A DNA stretch of 64,000 nt from Coptis chinensis (taxonomy: Eukaryota > Streptophyta > Magnoliopsida > Ranunculales > Ranunculaceae). Position numbers and translations under genes: made by a program. Below, piece by piece: positions 23,414 to 34,223 of this stretch. How positions within the stretch are numbered: the stretch's first letter is position 1; every line of letters starts with the position of its first letter. Below the pieces are notes generated by a model. It searched no databases. It was given only the letters and a program-made list of their open reading frames with translations, and was not told the origin of the DNA. Location: positions 6,917,501-6,981,500 of the forward strand of contig CM027382.1 of the NCBI GenBank assembly GCA_015680905.1. The letters run 5' to 3'.

Positions 23414-24096
23414 TAATATAATGGGCTTGTGAGAAATTATTACATTACTTGCAGAATAGAGTCCATTCAGGACAAACATCGTATATTTTATTACCTTATT
23501 TCAAATAAGTAAATAGAATGTCAATTCACACAAAAGAGATATTACTTGAAAAGAAACGCGAACTTGGAGTCTTTGACTAGTGTTTAAATTACTGCTCAAT
23601 TGTATCAAGGGTCGATCAATGGTGTGAGATCTTTATCACCAACTGACTCCTGCATCCTGACATAGTTTAAGTCCATTTCAAAGTGAGACAATCTAATGAT
23701 GTCATAAAAATAATAACAGTAAAACAAGGTCAGACCTAGTCTCACAGGAACGCATTTTAATCTGTCTCACAGCAACACATTCCTGATACACGAAGAAACA
23801 AGGTCAGACCTAGTCTTGAAGCATGCCTACATCTGAATAGAAGTGCACCTATAGGTCTGTACTTGGAAGGATATTCAAACACCTGAAGATAAGATTTCAT
23901 TATTTTTCCCAAGTTACAATATCTGCATATAGACCTGAAGCTTGCATTGGAGAAGCAGTAAGAAAGATTCAACATTTGAAGATAAATTCTAACGAGATTT
24001 AACCTATTAAATCAAAACATCACAAACTTGTTAATATAAATTGAAAAATAAAGGTTCCAAGTTTTGGAAACTCAAAAAATTAAAGAACAAAATTAC
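23414..24096. other. Interior of the large CACTA element
   Basis: This is non-coding as far as I can read. A direct repeat around AAGGTCAGACCTAGTCT occurs twice (about 23728 and 23801). It would correspond to intron or later transposase sequence of the CACTA element, but I recognise no domain. Confidence 0.4.
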
Positions 24097-24465
24097 CTCA
24101 GTTAAATTGAGAGTGTAGCTCGTAATCCCATTGACATAAGCTACATCAACAAAATTCCCTATCCCTAGTCCTTCCTCACTATTTTCTTCTTCAACTCGGT
24201 TTACTATTTGATCCTTATATGGGTTCTCACCATGTAAAACCCATACACGATATGTTGATTCTATACCATAATGAATCAAATATTTTCTAACTATATCATA
24301 TGCAAACCTTTTCCTATTTCAACATTTTTTACATGAGCAAGGACACATGGTTGACGTTTCGTCTTTGCCACTAGCAAATAGAATAAAATCAGAAACCCCC
24401 TTCCTATACACACTCCTAAGTCTGTTGATTTCATTCATCCATTCTTTTAGAATCGGTTGAGACAT
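24097..24465 (-). pseudogene. CACTA transposase, N-terminal transposase-associated domain remnant
   Basis: On the minus strand the ATG at 24465 starts MSQPILKEWMNEINRL. It continues to GVSDFILFAS, the cysteine cluster CPCSCKKC and YRVWVLHGE. This is the transposase-associated zinc domain found at the N-terminus of plant EnSpm/CACTA transposases. An in-frame TGA (24319-24321) follows KKC. The frame runs 123 codons to a splice-donor-like GAG|GTAATT at 24097. The catalytic part was not found, so only a dead fragment remains. It supports the CACTA identity of 14654-30544 and its minus orientation. Confidence 0.82.
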
Positions 24466-25149
24466 TCTGCAAGTAACACATCAAGTAAACACAAAGAACA
24501 AGTAATTGTAATAGGGTCAATGTCTTTTACAAGGATATTGCCCACATACCGGGGTGGGGGGGAGGAGGGGTAGAAAAGTTATTTTATTTCATTTATTCCT
24601 ACTAGCCCAGCTTTTAGCACTATCTGTTTATGAAAATTTGATGCAAAAAAAAAAAAAAAAAAAAAAAAACAAAACAAAACAAACAAACTTTATAGTTCAC
24701 TCATAACAATGAGAACATATATTTAATTTGTCCAAATGAAGACCAAGTCAGAAGAAATTTTATCAAAAGCAACTGATAGGGAACTTGGAACTATAATTAA
24801 CAAACAAAGTCTAATGGATCTCAAAAGAACGTGCTATTTTCCGACAAATGAGAAAGGTTATTGCACCAATCTCATTGATTAACAAGTCTGACTAATTGTA
24901 GCACATAAAGATTCAAGGGAACCTAAAATTGGTTTCACTGTTAAGGTTGTCTGGTTCAAAAAACTAATTTTTCATTACTTTTTTTTTTTTACCAAGCAAG
25001 CAATATAGTGTTAGTGTTACCATTACCAATCACATTCCAACATCAAAGGCACATATCTTGTTCATAATTATTATGAAATTCGAAAGAAACCATAGATCAC
25101 ATACCAAGGACACAAAAGACTAGAACAAAAACCAAGCTAGACTGTCCAC
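24466..25149. other. CACTA interior between transposase and tubulin fragments
   Basis: This has simple-sequence tracts, including a G-rich run (about 24550-24570) and a 26-base A run (about 24644-24669). No gene is seen. Confidence 0.45.
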
Positions 25150-26642
25150 TTAATACTCATCACCATCCTCACCCTCTGCAGACTTGGCCCCAACCTCTTC
25201 ATAATCCTTCTCCAGTGCAGCCAGAGAACTCTCCCTCTTCCATTCCCTCACCAACATACCAATAGACAAATGCACATTTTGCATACATAAGGTCAAACTT
25301 GTGGTTAATTCGGGAGAACACCTCAGCAACACTGGTGGAGTTAAAGATCATGCAGACAGCTCTCTAAACCTTTGCAAGGTCGTCACCCCAAGGTACGACT
25401 GTTGGTGGCTGGTAGTTGATACCACACTTGAACCCAGAAGGACACTAGTCAACAAACTAAATGGTACGCTTAGTCTTGATGGTGGCCACAACAGCATTTA
25501 CATCCTTGGGCACAACACCTACCTCTATACATCAGACAGCATGCCATGTACTTTCCATGGCGGGGATCACATTTAGCCATCATAGACGAGGGCTTAAAGG
25601 CATTGTTAGTTATCTCAGCCACTGAAAGCTGCTCGTGGTATGCCTTCTCAGCCGAGATAACAGGTGTATAATAGGGAAACATGAAATGGATCACTAGTAG
25701 AAAAAAAAAGGCTTTTTGTGACTATTTTAAAATGTTATTTGTGACTGTTTTATTCGAAACGGTCACAAATGGCAGAAAATGATTTTTGTGATTGTTTTAA
25801 AAAGTTTTTGGTGACGTGCGTTTTCAAAACGGTCACAAATGGTTTTTTTCTAAAGAATGTGTATATGTGTGGAGAACTATTTATGACTATTTCACTAAAA
25901 TAGTTACATATTATCCGACTTTAAGTGACCATTTGACCTAACTAGTTTTTGGTCCAGTGCGCCCACAACTCCACTAAAAAACAATTAAATTCGAAACACG
26001 ACACACTGACGTTCACTCTCACCTCCCTCTGTCTCCACTTCCTTCAAACTCTAAGTATCTACTTAAAATTTGTTATTTTTTCTCAATTTGTCTTGTGTTT
26101 TGGAGGGTTGTTGGTACACCTATATGTAACTCACAGGGACTGTACCAAAAGATGGACCCGATGAAGGTGTCTTCACAACGTCCTTGGTTTCACTATTCAG
26201 TCAGAAAAGAGTAAGAGCGGACACACAGCAAAGACCAGAACAAGCTGAAGCGACTATTGCATTTTCTATACTCTTCAAGTTGTTTCGATAAGCACATTTC
26301 AGATTCAGATTGGCAAATTGTTAGTTCTCATAAAAAATTGTTTAGAATGTTGTGATTTTATTTAACAGTATGGTCCAATTTTTTTAATATCAAAACAACT
26401 TTTAATTTATGTGAAGACTATTATCTTCACCCGAAATCAACCCCCACTTCAGTTGATACTTCATACTATAAATCCAAATCATTTCGCAGATAATTGAAAA
26501 AGTGATATATGTTAGAGTTTGGGTGCCTCCCAAATTTAGCCACGACTCTGCCCACGCACTAAGCTAGCACTCCCAAATTTCCACCTCTACACGCCTGCAC
26601 CTGGTCTTCTCTTTCTTATTTCTGTAAGTTATTTTTTTTATT

Positions 26643-26801
26643 CTAATCCACCAAATCGAGACCAGGAAGAAAGTGGATTACAAACGGTGTTCCGATCTCT
26701 GTTACGAAGTAGTTGAGAAGATGATAAAGATGGAGGACGAGAAAGGGATAAGAGAAGTATCTGATTTGAAAGTGAAACCTTTACTTCGAGGTGGACGATG
26801 A
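26643..26801 (+). pseudogene. Unidentified exon-like fragment in the Pack-CACTA
   Basis: This frame reads ETRKKVDYKRCSDLCYEVVE and on through KMIKMEDEKGIREVSDLKVK before TGA. It is highly charged, its codon choice looks natural, and it is preceded by leader-like CT-rich sequence. I do not recognise the family. It may be a second captured host exon or part of the element's own transcript. Confidence 0.35.
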
Positions 26802-26944
26802 GAGAAGGGTAAGAGAACTGTCAAGTCGATTTCTTTGCTCCGGCCAATCGAACCAAGTTAGTTATTCTAGGGTTTCTTTTTTTTTTACCCTTTTAATTTG
26901 CTAGCTTTAATTAAAAAAAAATCCCCATTATATTGAGCTTTTGC

Positions 26945-27545
26945 TTTAATTGCACAAGAATGAAAAGGTATCCCAGTTGACAACGCTCTTCGCCTATCCC
27001 CTAACATCCCATGCTTCAGAACTAGCCCTTGTAGGAGCAAGGCTGCCTCCAAATGCAAGGTTCCGTTTTTATTCTTCAGCAGCTCCTTCATTTGAGCTTC
27101 CTTTACGTGACAAGCTTCGTTCAGGAGGCTCAACTCCACCAAGTAGAACTACCTTCTCAAGTATTGCCCAGACTCTTGCTTTCTCAATTACTACAACCCA
27201 TGCACCTTCCTCGACGTCTTCTTTAGAAGGGAAAACCGAAGCATCTAGAGCTTTCCCTGCATCCCAAGGTAAATCAAACTGATAAAGTAGTGTGGTATTT
27301 CCCCTATAGTAAGAAATTGTTGCAGTTCCATCACCAGAGAGAATGATTGCTGATCTAGAAGGCTTGCCCCCTACACGGAGTTTCATGGAAAACAAGAAGT
27401 TTTCATCCTCTACTCTTGCTTTAGGCATTATCATTTGAACATGAGCTTTTTTCTCTAGAACCCGTTCAAGTATTGGCTTACCATTGTCAGATGGAGTATT
27501 TATCCCAGGTCTATATTGGATCGTTAGAAGTAAGTATTGCGTGTA
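26945..27545 (-). pseudogene. NUP133: Captured fragment of nucleoporin NUP133
   Basis: NUP133 is a scaffold protein of the nuclear pore outer ring (Nup107-160 complex). On the minus strand the frame contains TPSDNGKPILERVLEKKA, MKLRVGGKPSRSAIILSGDG, YQFDLPWDAGKALDASVFPS, GGVEPPERSLSRKGSSNEG and, beyond an in-frame TAA at 27069-27071, RASSEAWDV. This is the segment of plant NUP133 that joins the N-terminal propeller to the helical part. The fragment covers about 200 residues of a protein of about 1,300. The stops and lack of flanking exons show it is a captured, decayed piece. Confidence 0.82.
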
Positions 27546-27560
27546 ACTAGAACTGCTCAC

Positions 27561-29400
27561 TCGATCCTTACAAGAATGAAAACTTGTGAAATTGTTTGTG
27601 TTTGCGAGGTAATAAAATAAAAAACCGAATCCTTACAAGAATGAAAACTGGCTTAATTAGTTATTTCTTAATGCATTTGCGAGGTAATAGTTAGTTTGAT
27701 CCTAATTTCCCTAGTTTGATCCTAATAGTTGTCACAAGTTAGTTTGATCCTAATTTCCCTAAGATGAACATTAGAAAAACATCTTTACAACTTTTACGCT
27801 GCAAGTTCTGCACTAGCACTTCTTAATCTTTCTTAGGTGGTGATGAACATTAGAAAAATGTCTTTGTTGTTCCGCCATTGGATAGTCTGACTGTTTGTTT
27901 TAGAAGCAAAGTTATAAAGTTATTGCTTTGACTTTAAGGAACTCAAGGGGTCTCTTTCATTGATGTCCCATTGCATACTAAAATCCAAACTGACTGTCTT
28001 AATCTTTAATATTGGGTTGAACTAAAGATTCCCTACTGAAAATACACTTCAAATTTATTTACTCAGTTGTTCACATTGAATCTTTTTTATTATCAATGAG
28101 TAGGCATTAATGGACTTGTTACTTTGAGGTTTCTTCTGTGATCAAAATACTTATTGGACATTTGGTGTTTGATTGCAAGCAGGAATCAAATGCATGCAAG
28201 GAGTGAGTCTTTGGATAGCTTGTCTAGCGCTAGCCACAAGGATTGAAGAGAACCACCCTTACAGCTGGTAATTTTTTTTTTCTCACATTAATTAGTAGAG
28301 TAGATAAAACATTAATTGTTTAAGTGCTTTCCAATTATTGATGAAATGGAGTTGTGGGAATGAGATGGACTGGAATTGACTTGGTCCAAGCTGATAAGTA
28401 ACCCAATTAGACCCCTTAATTAATGATGAACCAGCTTATTACATATGTAATATTTGAGTTTCCGGCTCGTTAAGAATAGAATCTACACTACCCCTATAGA
28501 TTGATGGTTGAGATAGATGGAACCTCCTATGATATATAGAATGTATGCACTATTTATATGTGTTATGACCAAGAAATTTGATTGTTTGGTCCGTTTTGTG
28601 CGGAGACATGTATATATATATACTTCATTAGCTTTTGGACTCCCTCCCATAATGTGATAGTTCAAACAGGATTCGACCATAGAGCATAGGATTCTATTGA
28701 TTAAGACACATTTACCTTGTGGTCCTTATGCAAGTTGCAAAGTACAACTAGTTCAATAAATGTGGATTAGTTTTCCCTCTTTTAAGCCATCTGCTTGGTC
28801 AAATACTTATGCAACTTCTTGCTGGTATAAGGATTAGACAACTAAACTATTGCAAGCTGTCAAAACTTTCTATGAGTCTCTTGACTTTCGTATGTTCACT
28901 TTCGACTTTGTCTCACACCTATTTTTTCGCTTTTAACATACATTCTTTAACAGATAGCACACTACGCTAACTCCATTAGTAAGCACGAGTATGACACAGT
29001 TTAGAAAAGCAACTATGTTATAACAATTTTAGTTTTAATAAATTTGATTGGTCGAATATTAACTATGTTGTTTTTTGTACAATGCTAGGAAGAATCTTTC
29101 GAATTGAGATTGTACAGCTATGAATTTTGTCGAACTACCACCAAGATTCATCATGGGCGGCAGGAAATGAATGTGACTATATATCACACGTCTTTTTGCT
29201 ATTGAATTTAAATGTTTCTTTCTTTTTTTTGTCTATGTACAGAGATTGAGATGTTCAAGTGGAATTAATATTTGTAATGAAATATTTTTTGGAATGTAAC
29301 GAATTATATGAGTTTATGAAGTTATATCAAGTGTATGTATTTAGTTGCTTATGAGTGCGGAATTAGTGTAGAATGAGAATTTATTTTTATAAAATATAAT
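27561..29400. other. Pack-CACTA interior, right part
   Basis: Mostly non-coding. Short direct repeats (TCCTTACAAGAATGAAAACT and GTTTGATCCTAATTTCCCTA) occur at 27565-27760. An exon-like segment with AG/GT borders at 28183-28267 is open in more than one frame, so I cannot say what it encoded. Another sits near 29090-29175. Confidence 0.4.
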
Positions 29401-29722
29401 GATTTTTATGACTGTTTTAAAAAAAACTGATGTAAATAACAGCTCTTTTATGACGGTTTACAATTCACGGAAACAATGTTTTTTAGTGACTTTTTCACTA
29501 TTTGTCACGGTGTTAAGTGTTGTTGGAAGGCTACTATTGAAGGAATATTTGTGACGGTTTTGGGGAAATGGCCACCATTCCGTCATAGTTTTGGAAAAAA
29601 AAACAGTGACAAAAGACTTTTTGTCACTGTTTTTAACAGTGGTATAAAGCTTTTTTTCTTGTAGTAGATCCTAGGATAAGAGACCAAATGACATCCACAT
29701 TAAGCGCACCATCAAACCTCAG

Positions 29723-30340
29723 AGAGACAGTCAAATAGAAAGCTAATTACTTTAGGATTAAGGCATGAATGAATACTGGTAGTTAATTAATTAAAAGCTA
29801 TTTTTAGCTCTCAACAAAAAAATAGAGTTTTCAGAGAAGAATGTTGAGAATTGTAGACATTAACACAGTTATAAGTCATTAATCAATAAAAAAAACATAT
29901 GCAAATAAGAACAATCAGACCACAAGACAGTCGTTTCACTCGAAAAACACACAAACCAAAAGTAAAAATCGTACCTTTTGCAGCAACTATAACCAAACTT
30001 GCAACTGAATCAGATCGAGTAAACCCTACATCATAATGGAGTAAAATAGTGTGAGAGAAGTAAGTGTAATTGACCAATTAGAAAACCCTAGGTAATTGAA
30101 CGGAAGAGGTAGTGGAAGAGGAGGGCGTACTTACAGCGGCGCGGCAACAAACAACAGTGAGAGATTGAAAGAGAATAAAGAGATTTGAGAGCGAGTGATA
30201 AAGATTTGAGAGAGATTTATTTGAGATCGAGAGAGATAATCGATTAAAGAGAGTTTCTTTCCTTAAAAGAGTTGTGAATTAGTGAGAGCGCGAGTTTTTT
30301 CTCTTTTCTCTCTTTTATAAATTCCCGCATTTCTAATTTT
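29723..30340 (-). promoter_or_regulatory. Probable promoter and 5' leader region of the large CACTA element
   Basis: On the minus strand a TATA-like TTTATAAAAG (about 30312-30321) precedes a CT-rich leader (30300-30140). The leader ends in a splice-donor-like CCGCT|GTAAGT near 30132. This arrangement, just inside the element's right terminus and reading toward the transposase fragment, is usual for CACTA 5' ends. The role is inferred. Confidence 0.4.
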
Positions 30341-30547
30341 TTTTTGTTTTATTTTAAACCGTTCACAATTGTATGTCGTAAGAAAATAAATAAACACCGT
30401 TACAAATTAATTCAATTTTAATAAAAAATCATTGTAACAGTTTATCATCATTCCTCACGGTATTAAAGTATGAGGGAATCTCCCACATTAAAAAACTGTT
30501 ACTAATTAAAAAAAGTGAGACTAATTTCCTGTTTTGGTGTAATGAAT

Positions 30548-31117
30548 GTTAGAAAATTGATTTATGTGTGTCTGGGTGGTACTAAAACAGAATCTCTATT
30601 ATTCTTTTTGTTGGCATACTAGGTGTATGTATTCACTAAATTGAGATGGTCCAATTAGTGAAGACGCAACCTAAATACCTAATGGTAAGTGTTTACCCGA
30701 GTGGCTGAGTTCTAACTTTCAAATCTTCTATCATCATTCTTTAATCTTCTTAGGATGCAACCTGAGAAACAATACAATAATTCAGAATATATCACAAAGG
30801 TTGGAGTGGTCGGCATATAATAATACTAGCTATTGGGAATGCACGTGTTATGTAGCCAGTAGGCAGTAGCCATGCATTTGCTTAAAATCTCCGCCTAATT
30901 AAAGCCACTGCCAAAGGTTTATAGTGGTTGGTTGGTAATTTTAAGCAAAACTCATGGTATAAATTTATAACTTTATCAATAAAATGAGTGAACAGTAAAC
31001 AATAAGTCAAGTGAAGCGCAACAGTCGAAAAGGCATTTCAAAAAACCAAACACCAAAAACGCCATAACTATAAAACCAACTGAGGCAAACCTCGAATCTC
31101 AACAAAGCTAAAGAGAA
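30548..31117 (+). promoter_or_regulatory. Upstream region of the 68-residue protein gene
   Basis: TATAAAT at 30958-30964 lies about 155 bases before the ATG, so a leader of roughly 120 bases is plausible. There is an A-rich leader at 31010-31117. The rest is intergenic. Confidence 0.45.
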
Positions 31118-31324
31118 ATGGCGATGGTGAATCAGATAGAGTACTTGGTCGAAAGCATAAAGTCGAAGGTGAAGTCATTGAAGAAATCATCAAAGAAGCC
31201 TTACGTAAAGATGGACAAGAGTTCAAGCATTAAAGTTGAGATTCGAAGCAGACGAGCAAGAAAGTTGATTGCGAAAACTTTGGAAGTTGCTGATCGTCCT
31301 GGAAAAAGAAGCATTTCTTCTTAA
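31118..31324 (+). CDS. Small basic protein, 68 residues, function unknown
   Basis: The single-exon frame starts MAMVNQIEYLVESIKSKVKS. It has a Lys/Ser-rich middle, then VEIRSRRARKLIAKTLEVAD and a short basic tail. It is strongly basic, with no membrane segment, signal peptide or cysteine. The start context (GAGAAATGGC) is good, a TATA box sits at a fitting distance upstream, and an AT-rich 3' flank follows. I do not recognise a named family, but the composition and codon use look like a real small plant gene rather than chance. Confidence 0.6.
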   Translation: MAMVNQIEYLVESIKSKVKSLKKSSKKPYVKMDKSSSIKVEIRSRRARKLIAKTLEVADRPGKRSISS

Positions 31325-32093
31325 ATTAATTCTCTTATGTCAGTTCTTATGTTTTAATTTATTAAATTTTGCTATATCATATCATATATGTGTAAGGAAA
31401 ATAAGTAAAAGAAGTAGTGAAGAACTTCGATCTGTTTTGTGTTTTTAGAACAAGTATGACAGTGACCGTTGTGATTCCATCATTCTGATATGAAAATGAT
31501 GGATCTATTTGATATGACCAAGTCTAGTTTTCAACTTTTCACGTTTATAGCCGAAACTGTCGGGGTGAACACTGGGATCAAATATTTTTTTGTTTGGTGA
31601 TCGGCCACAGTGAAGGTTGATTGACTTTGCAGCCCGTTCGATATGATATATTTTGTATTAACTTGATTTGCTATTACTCATATTTGGTTCGTGTTCTGCC
31701 TATGTACTCTCTTTTCATTATCTACTTCACATCTTACTGCAAAAATAGTTACGTAAACCGCAATGCCATCAGATGCTTTGTTCAAAAGCTACAGGTTGCC
31801 ACCCAGAGAATATTTGAGCATGCAGACACAAAGGTTGCCTCAGCAAGTTTTTTCCTGGTTTACAATGCAGCATGCTGTGATTGCAAACCCTTAAATGACA
31901 ATCACTAGGCAGAAAGAACCAAGAAAACCGGACGAAACACATCGGGACAAGGTCGAAAGCTTTTGTATTCCGTATTACTGTATGTGACCTAGAATTGACT
32001 GCCTGTCTTTTTTAAACTAGATTTTGGACCTGGGCATACGCTAGGAATCTATTAAATATTGTGTGCTAAAAAGACTTTACAAAATATCTCACA
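31325..32093. other. Intergenic region
   Basis: This holds the 3' flank of the small gene. 31740-31910 is open for about 57 codons but begins without a good ATG and shows no family resemblance, so I do not call it. Confidence 0.45.
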
Positions 32094-32529
32094 CAAATTT
32101 TCGAATTAGAATATATTTTTATTGAAAATAAACCGAAATACGTTAATGAGCAACGATTATGGTGCATAAGTACTTGGAAACTAAATTATCAAATTGAGAT
32201 AACATTTTCACTTTGTGGTTTAGGACATTAATCCATAATTTTTAAATATAATTATTTTAAACTCGATCTAACTTGTATAATAGTTTTCTTAGATTTATGG
32301 TGATTTAGCGGCAAATTTTCGAATCAGAATATATTTTTATTGAAAATAAACCGAAATACGTTAATGAGCAGCGATTATTGTGCATAAGTACTTGGAAACT
32401 AAATGATCAAATTGAGATATCCTCTTCACTTTGTGGTTTAGAATATTAATCCGTAATTTTCAAATAGAATTATTTTAAATTCGATTTAACTTGTATAATA
32501 GTTTTCTTAAATTTACGGTGATTTAGCGG
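32094..32529. repeat. 218-bp tandem duplication
   Basis: Two adjacent units (32094-32311 and 32312-32529) are nearly identical, with scattered single-base differences. Both are AT-rich and non-coding. Confidence 0.92.
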
Positions 32530-33993
32530 TAAATCATCACCTCTCAGCTTACAAACTAATGTGTACAACTCACTAAAACAAATTAATTGTTTCCATATCC
32601 TCAAAGAATACATTGCTCCCACTTGAAAAGATTTATCATATGAACGTGTCCTATGAACGAGTGTCGTTATATTAAATTATTCTAAAAAATATTAACAACT
32701 ATGCATATATAGCTATGAGATATGAAAATTATATTATTAATTGCTCATTTAAATTTATTGCACCACTCTCTATAAAAAGGAATCATCAAACCTTTATAAA
32801 ACGTATCGACTTCTTTTTATTGTTAGGTTTAACAATAGAAGTTTGATGAAGTTTTATAAGAATGCCCAATGTGGCGAATAAAATATTGAAGTTACTTAAA
32901 TAACAATACATTTCCAATCACAATAAAAGAATTATGATAAACACTACTTTAAATGCAAAACTATATTTGTCGAGACATCTATTCTTCCTACATATAATAT
33001 AAATATGTTTTAGGGTTATTAGTTCAATGCGATACTATATTAACAATAAGAAATAGAGAGAATGCGAGTTTGTTTTTGATTTTCGGACCGTTGGATCACA
33101 CATCCAATGGTCTCGAATCTCGTCCCTATGAGGATATCCTCGTGGTAGCCCAGACCATATCTATATAGTGTGTCGTCTGAGTCTGAAGAGTAACACTATA
33201 GCTCCTTTACAGAAGTATTGGTCGGGAAAGAATCAGTCATTAAGTTATGGCTTTGTATTTTATCTAACGAAGTTTTATTTATGAAGTATACTCTATGTAG
33301 CTGATATATTGTAGTTTCATTCGAAAGTTGTCATTCTTATGTAAGAGCTTTTCGTACAAGTTTGAAAATTATTTGTTCATACGCTTGCCTTTATATGTTT
33401 TTGATTGGCATCATATATTATAAATTTATAATTAGAATGGAGTGTGTTTTGGTCCATAGAATAAAAAAAAAACCATCGGCAAAGCAAATATATACTTAGT
33501 GCAATAGCTGGATGCCCGAATATTTGATTTATCTTTAGCAGTAATTTATTTTTTTAATACGCAGCAACACTACAACATTTTCACATCATACTATATTAGA
33601 AAAATATGGGTAGGAGGAATAGTATTTTGGTGTCACATTTGTGTAGGGCAAAATAATAATTATCTGATTTTCAAAGATTTAAAAAACCAAAACTGATAGC
33701 ATAATGGTAAATATTTGAATGTTTAAGTCTTAAAGATAAAAACGGTGGGCCAAACATAATAGTGTCCACACATTATTTTTTATTATTTTTTTGTTATTTT
33801 TGGTTTTTTTTTATTTCTTTTATAGACCCCACTAAAATATAATAATTAAAAAATATAAAAAAAAAATTGTGTTTCTTTATCTCTCCAACTGTGGGCCCCA
33901 CGTATTCTAAATATTTTTTTGCTCGTGGCTGTTTGCTAGTTAATATTTGAAGTCTCGACAGAGGTAAACATCCCCGTGATGTGCAGAAGCTTT
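32530..33993. other. AT-rich intergenic region with a half MITE
   Basis: 33070-33150 matches the right arm of the fold-back element at 3071-3292, including GGATCACACATCCAA and GTCCCTATGA. The left arm is missing. The rest has long A/T runs and no gene. Confidence 0.55.
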
Positions 33994-34000
33994 AGTTATT

Positions 34001-34216
34001 AGGGTGAACTAGTATTACCCCCCACTAGATGAGCCAATTAGGATTTCACTAGATGGGAAATTAGGGTCCTTCTAAAATACACACAAAAAAATTCAATCAA
34101 CCCATTTTGACTTTTTTTTTTTTGTGTGTATTTAGGAGAATTTCCCTAATTTCCCATCTAATAGGAGGGAAATTTAATTGGCTCATCTGTTCTGAGGGGT
34201 AATACTAGTTAACCCT
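34001..34216. mobile_element. Fold-back MITE, 216 bp
   Basis: The two halves are inverted copies: AGGGTGAACTAGTATTACCC at the left, its near complement ending AACCCT at the right, and GGGAAATTAGGG/CCCTAATTTCCC inside. A 7-base direct repeat AGTTATT flanks it (33994-34000 and 34217-34223). The superfamily is uncertain. Confidence 0.72.
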
Positions 34217-34223
34217 AGTTATT

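Larger units (their letters stand above)
25692..29666. mobile_element. Second CACTA element, gene-carrying (Pack-CACTA), 4.0 kb
   Basis: The left end is CACTAGTAGAAAAAA and the right end is the complement of TACTACAAGAAAAAA. The target duplication is GAT (25689-25691 and 29667-29669). Subterminal GTGACNGTTTT/AAACGGTCAC repeats fill 25715-25910 and 29405-29640. No transposase is present. It carries a NUP133 fragment (minus strand) and other exon-like stretches, so it is a non-autonomous element with captured host DNA. Confidence 0.85.
25150..29722 (-). pseudogene. Alpha-tubulin pseudogene, split by a CACTA insertion
   Basis: On the minus strand, 29722-29667 encodes SLRFDGALNVDV and then, after a frame change, YPRI. 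25691-25150 continues [39 protein letters not shown], and ends [20 protein letters not shown]...EY at TAA. These are the C-terminal half of alpha-tubulin. Removing the CACTA element and one GAT copy restores the continuous codons for PRIHFM. Frameshifts (at MYRG, before YPRI and in the C-terminal helix) and several stops show it is dead. The N-terminal half is absent. It lies inside the large CACTA element and may have been captured by it. Confidence 0.88.
14654..30544 (-). mobile_element. Large old CACTA (EnSpm-type) element, 15.9 kb, containing nested insertions
   Basis: The left end starts GACTATACCAAAACATG and the right end is the complement of CATTACACCAAAACAGG. Both are one or two changes from the CACTACACCAAAACAGG terminus of plant CACTA transposons. 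AAT flanks each side (14651-14653 and 30545-30547), the expected 3-bp duplication. Both subterminal regions (14680-15120 and 30340-30500) carry many short GTAACGGTTT-type repeats in both orientations, also a CACTA feature. Inside, on the minus strand, is a transposase N-terminal domain remnant (24097-24465). The rest is later insertions. An alternative is that two different elements of one family left these two ends. Confidence 0.62.

Noticed and set aside
31621-31908. 95-codon plus-strand open frame
   Set aside because: It begins at a non-ATG codon, has no family resemblance and no promoter or splice context.
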